A DNA stretch of 64,000 nt from Siphonodentalium dalli (Eukaryota; Mollusca; Scaphopoda; Gadilida; Siphonodentaliidae): the NCBI GenBank assembly GCA_032622095.1, contig CP136065.1, positions 213,570,151 through 213,634,150 of the forward strand, in the 5' to 3' direction. The notes beneath the pieces were generated by a model that ran no database searches, was not told the origin of the DNA, and saw only the letters and a program-made list of their open reading frames with translations. The position numbers were made by a program, and so were the translations under genes. Below are positions 41,650-53,200 of this stretch, in pieces. Numbering within the stretch: the first letter of the stretch is position 1; the number at the start of each line of letters is the position of its first letter.

Positions 41650-41870
41650 AGCATTACATATCACGTGCCCGTGCATTATCTTGTATATGCAAGTATCCCA
41701 AAAAATTACCTCGTATATATATGAGGATGCACTGGCTTACAAGGTTAGGCCAATGCATTATCTTACATATGCGAGGTTCCCTGTGGGTACCCAAATTTAA
41801 ATTTTATAAAAGCTGGGTACCCAACTGAAAATAAAAAAAAAGCTGGGTAACCAACTGAACTATAGGGGTG
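41650..41870. repeat. Degraded CCAATGCATT hairpin-family relic
   Basis: CGTGCATTATCTTGTATATG, CTCGTATATATATGAGGATG and CCAATGCATTATCTTACATA relate to the hairpins at 38651 and 38790. Two copies of AAAGCTGGGTACCCAACTG follow. Confidence 0.55.
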
Positions 41871-42262
41871 ACAGTGACAATTTCAGCTCAACTAGGTGCT
41901 CGTACTTTAATTCGTTTACGAAAATATTGTCGTGAAAAAACAAAAGACAAAAGCGAACGGATATCTTTGCTTTTTGATCATGTTGAAATTCTCTAATTTC
42001 ATTTGTTTGTATCCCACGTTACAGAAAATAAGAATTTAGGAGTACAATTTACCTGAATGATACATTTCAATATCGAGACTTAAGTATACATGTACAATTA
42101 ATACAGAGTATAGAGATCAAAACTAGAACTCAAGCGAAAACCCAAGATCTTTTAAGACAGCCCTTAACTACACGAACGAATCTACCACATATGGACCGAA
42201 GTATAGTCACAATTCGTGGTTCTGTTGAACTAACAATATTTCCCTTCCAGAAGCAACAAGCG

Positions 42263-42976
42263 ATGTCTTCGACAAAGAGAGAGTGCATGTTACACAATGA
42301 TATTGGTCAAGGTTTCTGCTTACACCATCGTCTCTATTGCTGTCCATCGTGTCACCAGAAAACCTATCCGGACTGTTCAATATCGAACATAGATTACGCT
42401 GCAGGTCAATTGCAACAGGAGCTGGAGACGTTGACTGCCAAAATGCATGACGCCTCGAAGAGTTGTAAACACACCAAGACAACATTACATGACCAGTTCG
42501 ATGATGTACAACACCAGTGTGACGAAGCCATTGATCACGTGACCGAATTATGTGGACAACTGCAAACGATAATCGAGAAATTTCAGCAACAGAGCATCGA
42601 CAAAATCCGTTCATTAATTGACAGTCGAAAGGATACTATAAAGGAACAACTACACCAGAGCGAGGAATTAGAAGTCTTGATAGCAGAGCTTAGTGAAAAA
42701 GTTAGAATTGAGGACAAAACTGACGCAGATCACAAATCATTTGGAGGCCCCGTTGATCTAGTTAAACTAAACATGCAGGTGACGAAACTGCGAGACGGTC
42801 TAGCGCAGATGCAACCGGACGAATATTGCAGTAAAGAGGATGACTTCTCTATACTAATCCAGAATGAACCTGACATCAGTCAACAACTGACTAACCAGCT
42901 AAACGTTTTGTGCGACTCTATAGGCAAATCTCCAGAAGGCTGCGCTAAAACGTCGAATTTACGGAATTGTCTACAG
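42263..42976 (+). CDS. N-terminal half of the paralogue (B-box and coiled coil)
   Basis: 238 codons without disruption. B-box-like cysteines and histidines are all kept, including the terminal YPDC that replaces the usual histidines. Helical region from about residue 45 to 225. A donor-like CTACA|GTATGT ends the segment; the frame runs on to 43087 in sequence that no longer matches the intact gene. Confidence 0.65.
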
Positions 42977-43171
42977 TATGTGCAGATTTCTGATGACCTG
43001 AAAACTACATTTTTTTTGCTACATGTGTGTCCCAAGATAAAAATTGTATGGTTTTTAACAATTATTGTGTGGACAATGTTCAACTGATACCCTGAAATTC
43101 CATTCAAGTACACTACTCAAAATAGACACATCATTGGCACCTAATCAACAGATACATGTAAACTGGACCTG

Positions 43172-44191
43172 CGCAGGTATGGTGTAAACATATTTATTTC
43201 TCTAAATCATGCACACGAATTAACAAAATCGTATAATATATAGATAGAACCGCATGACTGTCTGGATTTTGACGAAATTATCGCACTCGATTTGTTGGCG
43301 GAGCGATACCTCGAGTGCGGGACGCATAGTAAGTTGACTCACAATCGTACATCTCCGGTACAGAAAATGTGAATTTAATTGAGTTTTAACGGAATTTTAG
43401 GGTTAGCGCAACAATCAGACAGGGAGCCCGTCTATCCGCGAGTGACCTTGACCCATCTTTAATGATGCGTTTGAAATTAAATTCTGTGCCTCGACAAACA
43501 TATTCTTGAAATGAAACTACTTGAATGAATCATATCATCGATTGATCGCTTATTGTTTCTTTATTGTCGTGATTGAAAAAGTAAAAATAGTAACGACGAG
43601 AACCAGTCTAACAACACTGAATGAAATAGTTCCGTCGACAGATTGCACTAGTGCGATTCTGAGAATTATCACACGCCTGGAAACTCGTGCGATCATGCGA
43701 ATTACGTTGATAGATATGTAATAAATAAAGACAATTATTTTAGAGAATGGGATTTGTCAGAAAGTATGATGGTTATATTAGCCATTTCCCCATCTTTGGC
43801 ATACACATGTGGTGTCTTTAATGCTTTTTCATAATGTTATTTTCGCAGTTAGATTTTGCTTTTATGTTAATATTTCTATCTTATTATCATTGTCAGCCAT
43901 CAAGGGCATATACCGTCAAACAGTAACCTGTAATAATGAGTCACTGCTGGGCAGTCCATGCATCAGATGACTGAATTGTTACTACCTGTTTGTGGTCTGA
44001 CCCTTGACCCCATTCCATCAGTTTCCAATAATCGTAGCGAAATTAACATTTCAAAATCGAAACGACAAGAGTGATGCATCTTATATACTTATTACGAGCA
44101 ACTCCAGATGTTCATGCCCGAGAACCGATATATGAGATATGAGATATGAAATATGAGATATTTTTCTCGTTTTTTTTCTGCGCAGGTATGT
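43172..44191. other. Intron or insertion inside the broken paralogue
   Basis: A ~1-kb segment flanked by the direct repeat CTGCGCAGGTATG (43172-43184 and 44179-44191). It contains a TATGAGATA microsatellite near 44130. It has no partner in the intact gene, which is uninterrupted here. The repeat could be an insertion duplication or a pair of alternative splice acceptors. Confidence 0.45.
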
Positions 44192-44252
44192 TCCAAGGCT
44201 GAGACAGATCAGGGCAACAACGATGTTCATATAACATCTTCAGGGATCTGAT

Positions 44253-44860
44253 CCAGTTGTTTGCTTTGCTCGCCCAATGACTGGACTATGTGTACTTATT
44301 GCTACACGAGATCCTGAAAGAATATCCAAGTTAGACGAAACCGGGCGAACATTAGTAACCGAGAAGACAAAAACCGAGATCTATGACATTTCCGTCAGAC
44401 AGGAGGAGGTTTTTGCTGCTGCTGCTGATCGGACTATTAGAGTTTACCGGCTGGAGGATCTACATCTTCTGCGTGAGATTCCAACAGACGATATATGTGG
44501 TAGCATCGTCTGTACAGACCATGACCTTATCGTCACATTCCCTTATGACGACGATATGTGTGTGTGTCGAATGTCGGACACCGGACATGTAACTCATGAA
44601 TCCTCATACCAATTCACATCACCCTGGGGCATGACTATGGCATCAGGTGGAGATCGAATTTTGGTGTCAGATAACAATTCGAACAGAATAATTGTTTTCT
44701 CCGCGGACCTTAAAGTGAGCACCAAGGTGGGGAATACATCGCTTAACCGACCACGCCGTTTATGTGTTGTCGGGGAATCTGTGTTTGTGGCGTGCTGGGG
44801 TTCTAATTCTGTGATCGAGCTGGATAGCCATGGGAGGTACAACCCCTTAGAAAATATCAC
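44253..44860 (+). CDS. Propeller half of the broken paralogue
   Basis: From GSDPVVCFARP the frame aligns without gaps of note to the intact protein: KTEIYDISVRQEEVFAAAAD, DRILVSDNNSNRIIVF, LNRPRRLCVVGESVFVACWG. It covers about four of six blades. It can be read from the ATG at 44277, but that methionine is internal to a blade in the intact protein. The last true residue before the satellite is near 44843; the open frame runs into satellite until 45038. Confidence 0.65.
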
Positions 44861-45590
44861 CGGGAATCCCGCTGGGATTCCGCCGAAATCCCGGCGGGAT
44901 TTTTGGCCGGGATCCCGGTGGGATTTAGATCGGGATCCCGGTCGGGATCCCAAAATATCCCGACCAAATATCCCGTTTATATCCCGGACTAAATCCCACC
45001 GGAATCCCGACATAAATCCCACCGGGATTCCGACATAATCCCACCGGGATACGACCTAAATACCATTTTAGATTATTAAATCCCACTGGGATCCCGACCT
45101 AATTCCCAACCTTAATCCCACCCTAAACCGCCTCATCGTGATCCCGACCGAAATCCCACCGGGATCCCGCCCCAAATCCCACCGGGATCCCGCCCCAAAT
45201 CCCACCGGGATCCCGACCGAAATCCCACCGGGATCCCGACCGAAATCCCACCGGGATCCCGCCCCAAATCCCACCGGGATCCCGACCGAAATCCCACCGG
45301 GATCCCGCCCCAAATCCCACCGGGATCCCGACCTATATCCCACCGGGATCCCGACCTGTATCCCACTGGGATCCCGACCTGTATCCCACCCTGTATCCCA
45401 CTTGGATCCCGACCTGTATCCCACTTGGATCCCGACCTGTATCCCACTTGGATCCCGACCTGTATCCCACTTGGATCCCGACCTGTATCCCACTTGGATC
45501 CCGACCTGTATCCCACGGGTATCCCGACCTGTATCCCACTGGTATCCTGGCCTGATCAAAATCCCACTGGGATCTTGACCTAAATCCTGC
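44861..45590. repeat. 23-bp satellite (GGGATCCCGACC...), about 30 units
   Basis: Unit GGGATCCCGACCGAAATCCC + ACC, with variants GCCCCAAA, GACCTATA and GACCTGTA that occur in runs, so sub-blocks amplified separately. Because 23 is not a multiple of 3, every frame cycles through the same 69 bases. Stop-free frames of 65-198 codons therefore appear on both strands (for example 45068-45664 minus, 45138-45578 plus); none should be taken as a gene. Confidence 0.97.
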
Positions 45591-45619
45591 AGGGACGTAC
45601 AAAACATGTGTTGAGTAAA

Positions 45620-46940
45620 CATTACTGTTACAGTACCAGCCATGTTATAAACAAACAGATGCATAAAGGACTGTTACAGAACACATTAACCAACATTTAG
45701 AAATATATCAGAAGAGATATATATATATTTTGCAAAGTTTAAAAAATGACTTTCACTGTAACAGTAATGCTTTCCATATACCATTCAATTCAAAATGCGA
45801 AATCTCGAAATATATAGTTACTGTGTCACAATATGAGGAAATTGAAGCAGAGAAATGTTAAAATAATTTATTAAGATTGTAAGATGGAACAAATAAAACT
45901 TAATGAATAAGTTAAGAATAAGTTAAGATGTATATACAGAACAATATACCGTATCACTGAACAAATATACAAACACTATCACAGTAGATGCTGCACCAGA
46001 GATCCAATATCCATTGATAATAATATACCTTAAGTCCATTTGTCCATAAGTTACAGGTTGAGCAAATACAAATAATAAACTACTTTATGTACATGCAGTA
46101 GCATAGCACATAATACACCAAACACTTTCACAGCACCAGTGACATCACTTAATTTCGTGTATAGCACGTTTGCAGGCCACAAGTTTCACTGCTTATTTAT
46201 GTATATAAAACGTTTTTGATCAACTTGTAAATATTTAAATGATTTATACCAGTGCCAACTGTGTCAAAGTCTTGATTTGATATTAATATATGTCGGGTTT
46301 AATCATTGACATCATGGTAAAAGGGTACTGGTTTAAAATTATAGCTAACAGATTATCCATATACCAAAGATATGATCCACCAAATAGGTTTCTAAACTTT
46401 CCTGATGCATTAATTATCGGAAGAAATATGTACAACTGCAATACATCAATCTCAGATCAGATGTCCTTTTATTTTTATTTTATATCTGGCAACATCTGCC
46501 AACATGTGTTTTATATTACATGTAAATGATTATATTCAGGTGGAAACTGTTTTAGTCACCTCAAATTAAGAAACAATCAAATATGTATGAGTAATACTGC
46601 TTGAATCATAGCGTGATTGAAAATATGAAGTTACATGTAGTTGTAGTCTCAAAATACAATGAGATTATTTCCAGTTAATATAAGAATTGACATTTTTTTC
46701 CAGAATGCTTTACCTCCATTAACTGCATTAACTCCATTTCATTACTATATATTTTGCATATCATTATGTGATATCGGCAATTGTGACATCACTCATTTGA
46801 AATAGTTTTTGATAATACACTCTTACAATAGTAAATATAATATCAACAACTCTTTCCGATGAGTGACATCACAAGAATGGGTATATACACCTTATTTGGC
46901 CGCCTAGTGGAGTTACTGCATGTAATCATGACGATCTAAT
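45620..46940. other. Stretch with no recognised gene
   Basis: AT-rich intergenic DNA between the broken paralogue and the BEN gene. A short pair CATTACTGTTACAGTA (~45620) / CTGTAACAGTAATG (~45757) is inverted. Confidence 0.5.
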
Positions 46941-46950
46941 TAATAAATAA

Positions 46951-46956
46951 TTTATT
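46951..46956 (-). terminator. Polyadenylation signal of the BEN gene
   Basis: AATAAA on the minus strand, about 170 nt after the stop codon at 47125-47127. Confidence 0.5.
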
Positions 46957-47124
46957 ACTGTGTTGGTTTTATATTATATGCCTGATATCAGCCCTTAGTA
47001 ATCCAATAGCAGCCTTCGACCTTCAATCTCAGGCTGATATTATGTTACCTTGGGCTGATATCAGGCTAATTATCAAATCAACCCTGATCAACCAAGTAAT
47101 ATTCTCTAAACAATACCCTAATCT

Positions 47125-47246
47125 TCACTCCAGTCGATACTTCTTGTTCTTGATGCCTCTAATCTTATCGTTTAACTTCACTACAATCTTCTTCCATTCC
47201 TCCTCCTTCTCTGAGTCTGCTCTCTGGTGTATGCTGAATATGTAAC
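47125..47246 (-). CDS. BEN gene exon 14 (last)
   Basis: Acceptor TTTTTTTTCCAG, then codons YIFSIHQRADSEKEEEWKKI to the stop TGA at 47127-47125. Ends with a basic tail (IRGIKNKKYRLE), the last BEN helix. Confidence 0.8.
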
Positions 47247-50200
47247 CTGGAAAAAAAACAATACATAATATATACGCATGTATAAAGAACAACATGCAGA
47301 CATGATTATGCATATAACAAAGTTGTATATATATACAATTGTGATAAATTAGAGTATAAAGCAAAGTATAAATTAATTTTGTCTCAGATGTCAACTTAAA
47401 ATAATGTATTATAATAATTAATGTATTATAAAACTCATATATGTGTAAAATGGTTGGCTTCAAATATTAAACACCCCAATTTCTTTGGTTTTATCATAAC
47501 AAAAAGATTCAACTATCAAGACATCAAAATTAAATAAAAATATATTTTCAAATTACCAGTGTTCAAATTACAGTGGACATTAATTTGAACTGAAATATGT
47601 TTAGTTAAGATGATGGTCAGAATAATAAATTGTAGGCATCGCTAGAAAACTATGATTGTTTCCAAATAAAGGAACAAAATTGTTTAGCATTTGTTAGATA
47701 CATCAATAGGAAAGGTTATCTGCTATAATGGAAAGAATACTGATATTATTTTAAAGATGTACAAATTACAACTTTTTTCATAAAATAATACTTATAAACA
47801 TTAATAATAAGGTTATCTGTGAGTATACTTTTTTTCTCCAAAGGAGGGTAATAATTTAAGTTAAGAAAATTGCAACTTGTTGTTATTGAAAAATACAAAA
47901 TTATTGAATACATTTGGTAGCAGCATAGACGTCTGAAACACATAGAAACAATGATGCAAATATGACCACAAAAGACCACCTTTAAATATGGCTCTACATG
48001 TTTTACATACTTCTTAATGCACGCCTTTTATCTTCATGCATGGCTGTCTTGTCCCTCCCATTTCCATATATTGTCATTGTGTTGCATTCTTCTCTAGTTA
48101 TGATCAGTTCCAATACTCCTAAAGCCAGTTTTTCTATGTTCTTGGTGGTTTGCCGCACACGGTTGAGCCGCTCACTGTTGACTCTAACATTGTACCGGGC
48201 ATCACCCAAATAAACCAGATCTGAAACAAGAATGCAAACATTGAAAATATTAAGAATCATAAACATCATTGTACTGGAATGTGAGCCATTATAATTTATG
48301 ATTAACACGCTGAGAAAATAGGACGAAAAATAAATTGTTCATTGGCTCAAATATTTGTTTGCTCCAGATACCAACAGTCCATTTATTTTATAAAAAAGTA
48401 CAAATTTTCAGAAATTTTAAATGAGTGCATGTAGATTTATATTGAATTAAGACGTCCCAATATCATAATGGAGGGTACTTCAAATTAAATTGCCAATGTA
48501 GTAGTAAACTGTAAATGTCAACCCCAATATAAATAATAGTTCCACCCACCTTCTACTGTACCTAACGGCTGAGACATTGACACAGTCTCTTCATCTGCTG
48601 TTGGTTCATTATCTGCAAATGAATAACAATGAAATATATAAAATAAATCTTTGATAATAAAAATAACTGTAATTAATTTATCTTGTAATACAAAGTAGTT
48701 ATATATTGACAGGGTGCACAAGGCAGTGTTTTAATTGATATAGAAAAAATATTATAATAAATGAGAATTTATTTAAACCTAAGACATGAGTAGCTCATTT
48801 TTGTCATTTTCAGATCATCAAAATAAGTTGGTAAATACATGAAAGACTCATGAAGTTATTATTACAAGCAAAACAATAACATAAATAACATTATGTTATT
48901 TATTAGGTCAAATGCATTAAAACATTTAAAAATCATGTTCACTTATAAGTTTTATTCACCACATCAATATTTAACATATATTGGACCAAAAAGTATTGCA
49001 GGTATAAGGTTAAGGTACCTAAATCTTGTACTTGTACTTGTGCAGGTGTAACAGGCTGTATCACATTCATGGGAGCTGCAAATTCCTGAGGTTTTTGCTG
49101 CAAACTCTGAAAAAATTAAGAAAATGCTTACATCACATGACTAATAACATAATTAACACACAAAACCAGCTTCATAATTATTGGTAACACATGTGTAATA
49201 TTAGTGTGTGCAATGACGTCACAACATTATTTAAATGACAAGCAATTGTTGAAGTTTATGATTGTTGTTTTCGATGAACACTTCGCGTTGCTTCGTGCTT
49301 ATTTGATTTCACATGAGTTTCTATTTTATATGTAATTATTAATCAACTTCTTCCACTAAATTCTATTTGAGCCTCAGTAAACCTTGGAATGAAGAAATGT
49401 ATTTGCATTTTTTCTTTTATAAATTATTTTTGCGGAAACAATCTATGTCTCTTTTTACTATAAGCCATATATATACTATATAACTGTTCTTACATAAGCA
49501 AATTATTTCACTGTTTATTATTAAGTTATAACACAAGCTGTTATCAAATTACAATTAGTTGTCAATTATAAAAGATAAAGACAACATACCTTGTATCCCA
49601 TCCTCAAGCAGTTCCTACACTGCACAAGGTTGCTCAGCATGGAGATCATGGTATCCTGATTTCTCCGAATCACTGACTGTTCTTCTGCCAATGCTGATAT
49701 CTAAACAAAGATAACACTATTTAGATATTCATATACTGTATGTATTTGGTAAATATATTTATTACACAACTATAGGTGATTTACTATATTTTTTGGTAAT
49801 GTAATGTCACACCTGCATGTGACTTGCATTATATGTTAGCATAATAGTTACACAAACTGTTATGATCACTACAACTGGTATTATTAACTACAGATGGGCA
49901 TTCTGGCAACTCACTGAAATACCATAATAATTTAGAATGTTTCAAATTAAAGTGAGAATCAGTTATCGGGAGACCTACATAAAACTTTGGCACGACCTGT
50001 TTTTCTTTGCAACAATTTCATTCTAGATAACCCCACGTGAACTGAACAGCCGATCGCCCCAATTGTGTAGGCCTACATCACAAGAATATTGCGCCCCATG
50101 TCATAAAGATCTGTTCCAATGTAAAAAAATTAGGAGAAGAGCACTTGTTACAAATATTTAAATTATGTCTTTAATCCACATACATGTACCTGTAGTCAAA

Positions 50201-53200
50201 AGATCCGGGACTATTTAAATGCATATATTATATCTTATGAAATTATTCAAAGGCGGAAAGTGTAACAGAAAAAAATACTTGGTTTCGATGATTATGTGAC
50301 ATAAATTGCTCCACTCGAACTCCATTATTGTGTTGTACCAGGCCCAAGTCCCGTTATCATCAATATAATTTGAATACTCTTTATGTAACTATATGCAAAC
50401 AGCTCATGGTGTGAACAGGACATTCTAAGCCTTTGTTTCATCCAATAATGAATATACAGTTAATATTGACCATAATTACAGCATGAATTGTTGACATAAA
50501 TAGTGACATGTAGAGCTGACTAGGATTGTAGACAGATACAAACCCTCGACTCTCCTTCCAGTATTATATTCAATTAGCTTACCTGCTGTTGTATGGAAGG
50601 ACCGGAGTCCTGGAGAATGTCAGCTGTCAGCTGTTGTGTTATTGAATCTGTGATCTGTTGGCTGTTCTTTTTTTTCGTCTTTTTGATAGTCCTTGAGGTT
50701 GCAATCTAGATAGAAGACAGAGTGAGATACTTAACAAAAATGGAAAATTAAGTTCCAAAAGAGACCAAATTCTAAATATGTCACTATTATTTAAAAGTTT
50801 CATCTATATATATTTCAATTACATATGTATAAACACAAGTGCTTGATTTTCCAATGAGGAACATTTCAAAGCATTTTCACTTATACTATATAATTTAAAT
50901 GATCAATGACAATTAGGCTGCACTTATATACTCAATTCTCTCAAATCACAAATGACGACTCTTGCGATAAAAAATATAGACCCAGTAGGTCATAATCCAG
51001 GTCAAGGATCAAGATTAATCTTGCAATATATAATCGGAATGAATATTAGATATGTTCACTTACTTCTGTTTGTCTGTCGGAATGATGACTGGAATCTAGA
51101 AGGACAAGAATATAATTTAATAATAGCAGTGACAGTTGACAAAGAATGATTGACCAAATAAAAGGCAGAGATGTTTACTTGTTTGAAAGAAATGAGAAAA
51201 ATAAGTGTTGATTGATTGTACCGGTAACCAGAAAGTATAGCGTCATACAAAATTATTTTGCTTAATATACTAATTTTCACATAAATAACTAAAATTGACT
51301 TAACATCATGCAATCATGCATCAGGTTTTATCACTATTTTCCTATGTAATATCGAGCGTAATGGACACGTGTAATATCGTCGCGTGCAATGATGTCAAGC
51401 TGCTCTTTCAGGACAAAGTTCGCTGACTGCAGTTAATTATTGTTCTTTTCGATAAAATTTTAGCGATTATATGATAATACACACTTGTGCTAAATTAGAT
51501 GCAATTTATATCTGCTTTCTCCCAAATATTGGAAACTTGGTTAACTTAAATCAACTGAACATATTGTTGAGACATATATTTATATATGCTTAACAAAACC
51601 TATGATTGAGCTGATATGTAAATTCACAAGAAATGCAGACAGCGGTACAGAAAGCACAGGAATAATAAAATTTAATAACTCACCTGATTCTGGCTGATAA
51701 TCTTTGTCCATGTCGCTATCATGTTGAAGATCGTTCAGAATCTGTAGAAGAATGTCAGAGATTATGATTTTTTGGAGGAAATACATGTATAACAGGTTAG
51801 TTCACCTACAACTCAATAATAGAAAATAAATGTTCACCAATGCAAATCAATTAAATGACAGAGTATGAATCATGATATGGACATATTTGTACCATTAGTA
51901 AACACATGCTAGAGCACCGATCAAGGTGATTACCTATATACAGGATACGTCAAACAGCAAGATAATGGATTACAGAATAAATATGTATATTATACTGGTA
52001 TATTAATCAGATTTGTATCATTGCACATTCGATAAGATGTTTGTTAAATATCAACAACATTTGGCCAAATAGAACATACATGTAATTGTTCTGTTTCAGT
52101 CCTAATAATATTCATGAAATGCAGGATGTCTTTATTTTGCTTTAGAGTCAGTTTCATATGATAATTCCAACTAATATTACAAATCTTTCATACTAAAATT
52201 GTTAGAAACTGAAATTTATTTCAATGGGTTGGAAGTCACTCCACACTACATTGCTATTAAAACATACCTCTTCTATGTCTGAAAGGTTGTCAAAGGTCGG
52301 TAACTTTCTCTTTGCCCCTACATTAAAAGAAAATAATAAATAAAGTATGTTTGACAGCAATGTTGAACCACTATGAAAATATAACTGAAATTAAGTATGT
52401 CAAACCAGATTATGTGTTATTAAAGGCAAGGTGACTATTATAACAGCAATACCTGCCATGAAGGCCACCCTTAAATAGTCATATCCATTAAAACTGCCAT
52501 AAACAGAAATAATATTGAAATACATGTATGCAGTTCTTATACCAATCATAAATATTGTGTAAATAGTATGTTATTGTTAAGTTCCTATGCTTTGTTATGC
52601 AAACAAAAGACATTTTATGTAACATGTTTGGTTATTCTTTCAATTTTTGGCGGTGTAGCTATACCCATCATGAGGCCATCCATGACTTTTAATTGGTCAG
52701 GGGTCAATTTAAATTAATCTCAGAACTTAAGATTTGTGTTCAATAATTCTAAACAAATAATTACCACAACATTATCTCAAATTTTGTTGCAAAATATAGA
52801 TCGGTTGTAATAATGTGAATTTCGGAACTGTGCCAGAGAATCCATTCATGTTTACCAAAGTTTCTAAAGCTCACTACTAACAACTCACCTCGCTTTGCAA
52901 CTTTGTTGTCAGCTTGTCTGCTTGCTTGAACGACCTTGAATGAGAGAATCGTAATCAATGTCTAATAATGTAAAGGGTGACATCAAACTCAATTGCAATT
53001 ACAAATACAACAGCAGAATCAGATCTCAATTCTTTAATTAATTTAATTTAAATCTGCATGATTGCAGTTAATCTGTTTTTACAAGTTCATAAAAAATCAT
53101 ATTGCAGCAACATTTCAAAAGTTTTATTCCTTATTTTATAGTAATGTGATATTTACCAGCAGTGAAGCTACCACTTGGTATTGATATACCTGTACCTATC

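Larger units (their letters stand above)
42251..45618 (+). pseudogene. Broken paralogue of the TRIM-like gene
   Basis: The acceptor TTCCCTTCCAG ends at 42250, 12 nt before the ATG at 42263, the same spacing as in the intact copy. Codons from 42263 read MSSTKRECMLHND with the same C-x2-H-x7-C-x2-H-x4-C-x2-C-x7-C site, then the coiled coil, matching the intact gene to about NCLQ (42976). The propeller resumes from ~44190: SKAETDQGNNDVHITSS in one frame, then GSDPVVCFARPMTGLCVLIA in another. About 18 residues of the intact protein are missing at that shift and an in-frame TGA is met. The frame then runs well to VIELDSHGRYN at ~44843, where a 23-bp satellite breaks it. After the satellite GTYKTCVE and a TAA continue the old frame. 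A gene with intron 42977-44252 is a less likely alternative. Confidence 0.7.

Noticed and set aside
42191-42262. Upstream ATG at 42191 as the start of the paralogue
   Set aside because: It lies before the conserved splice acceptor (42240-42250); the intact copy starts at the equivalent of 42263.
45068-45664. 198-codon minus frame and other long frames over 45.1-45.6 kb as a Gly/Arg/Asp repeat protein
   Set aside because: All are read through the 23-bp satellite, whose period makes several frames open at once on both strands; no start context or non-repeat coding sequence.
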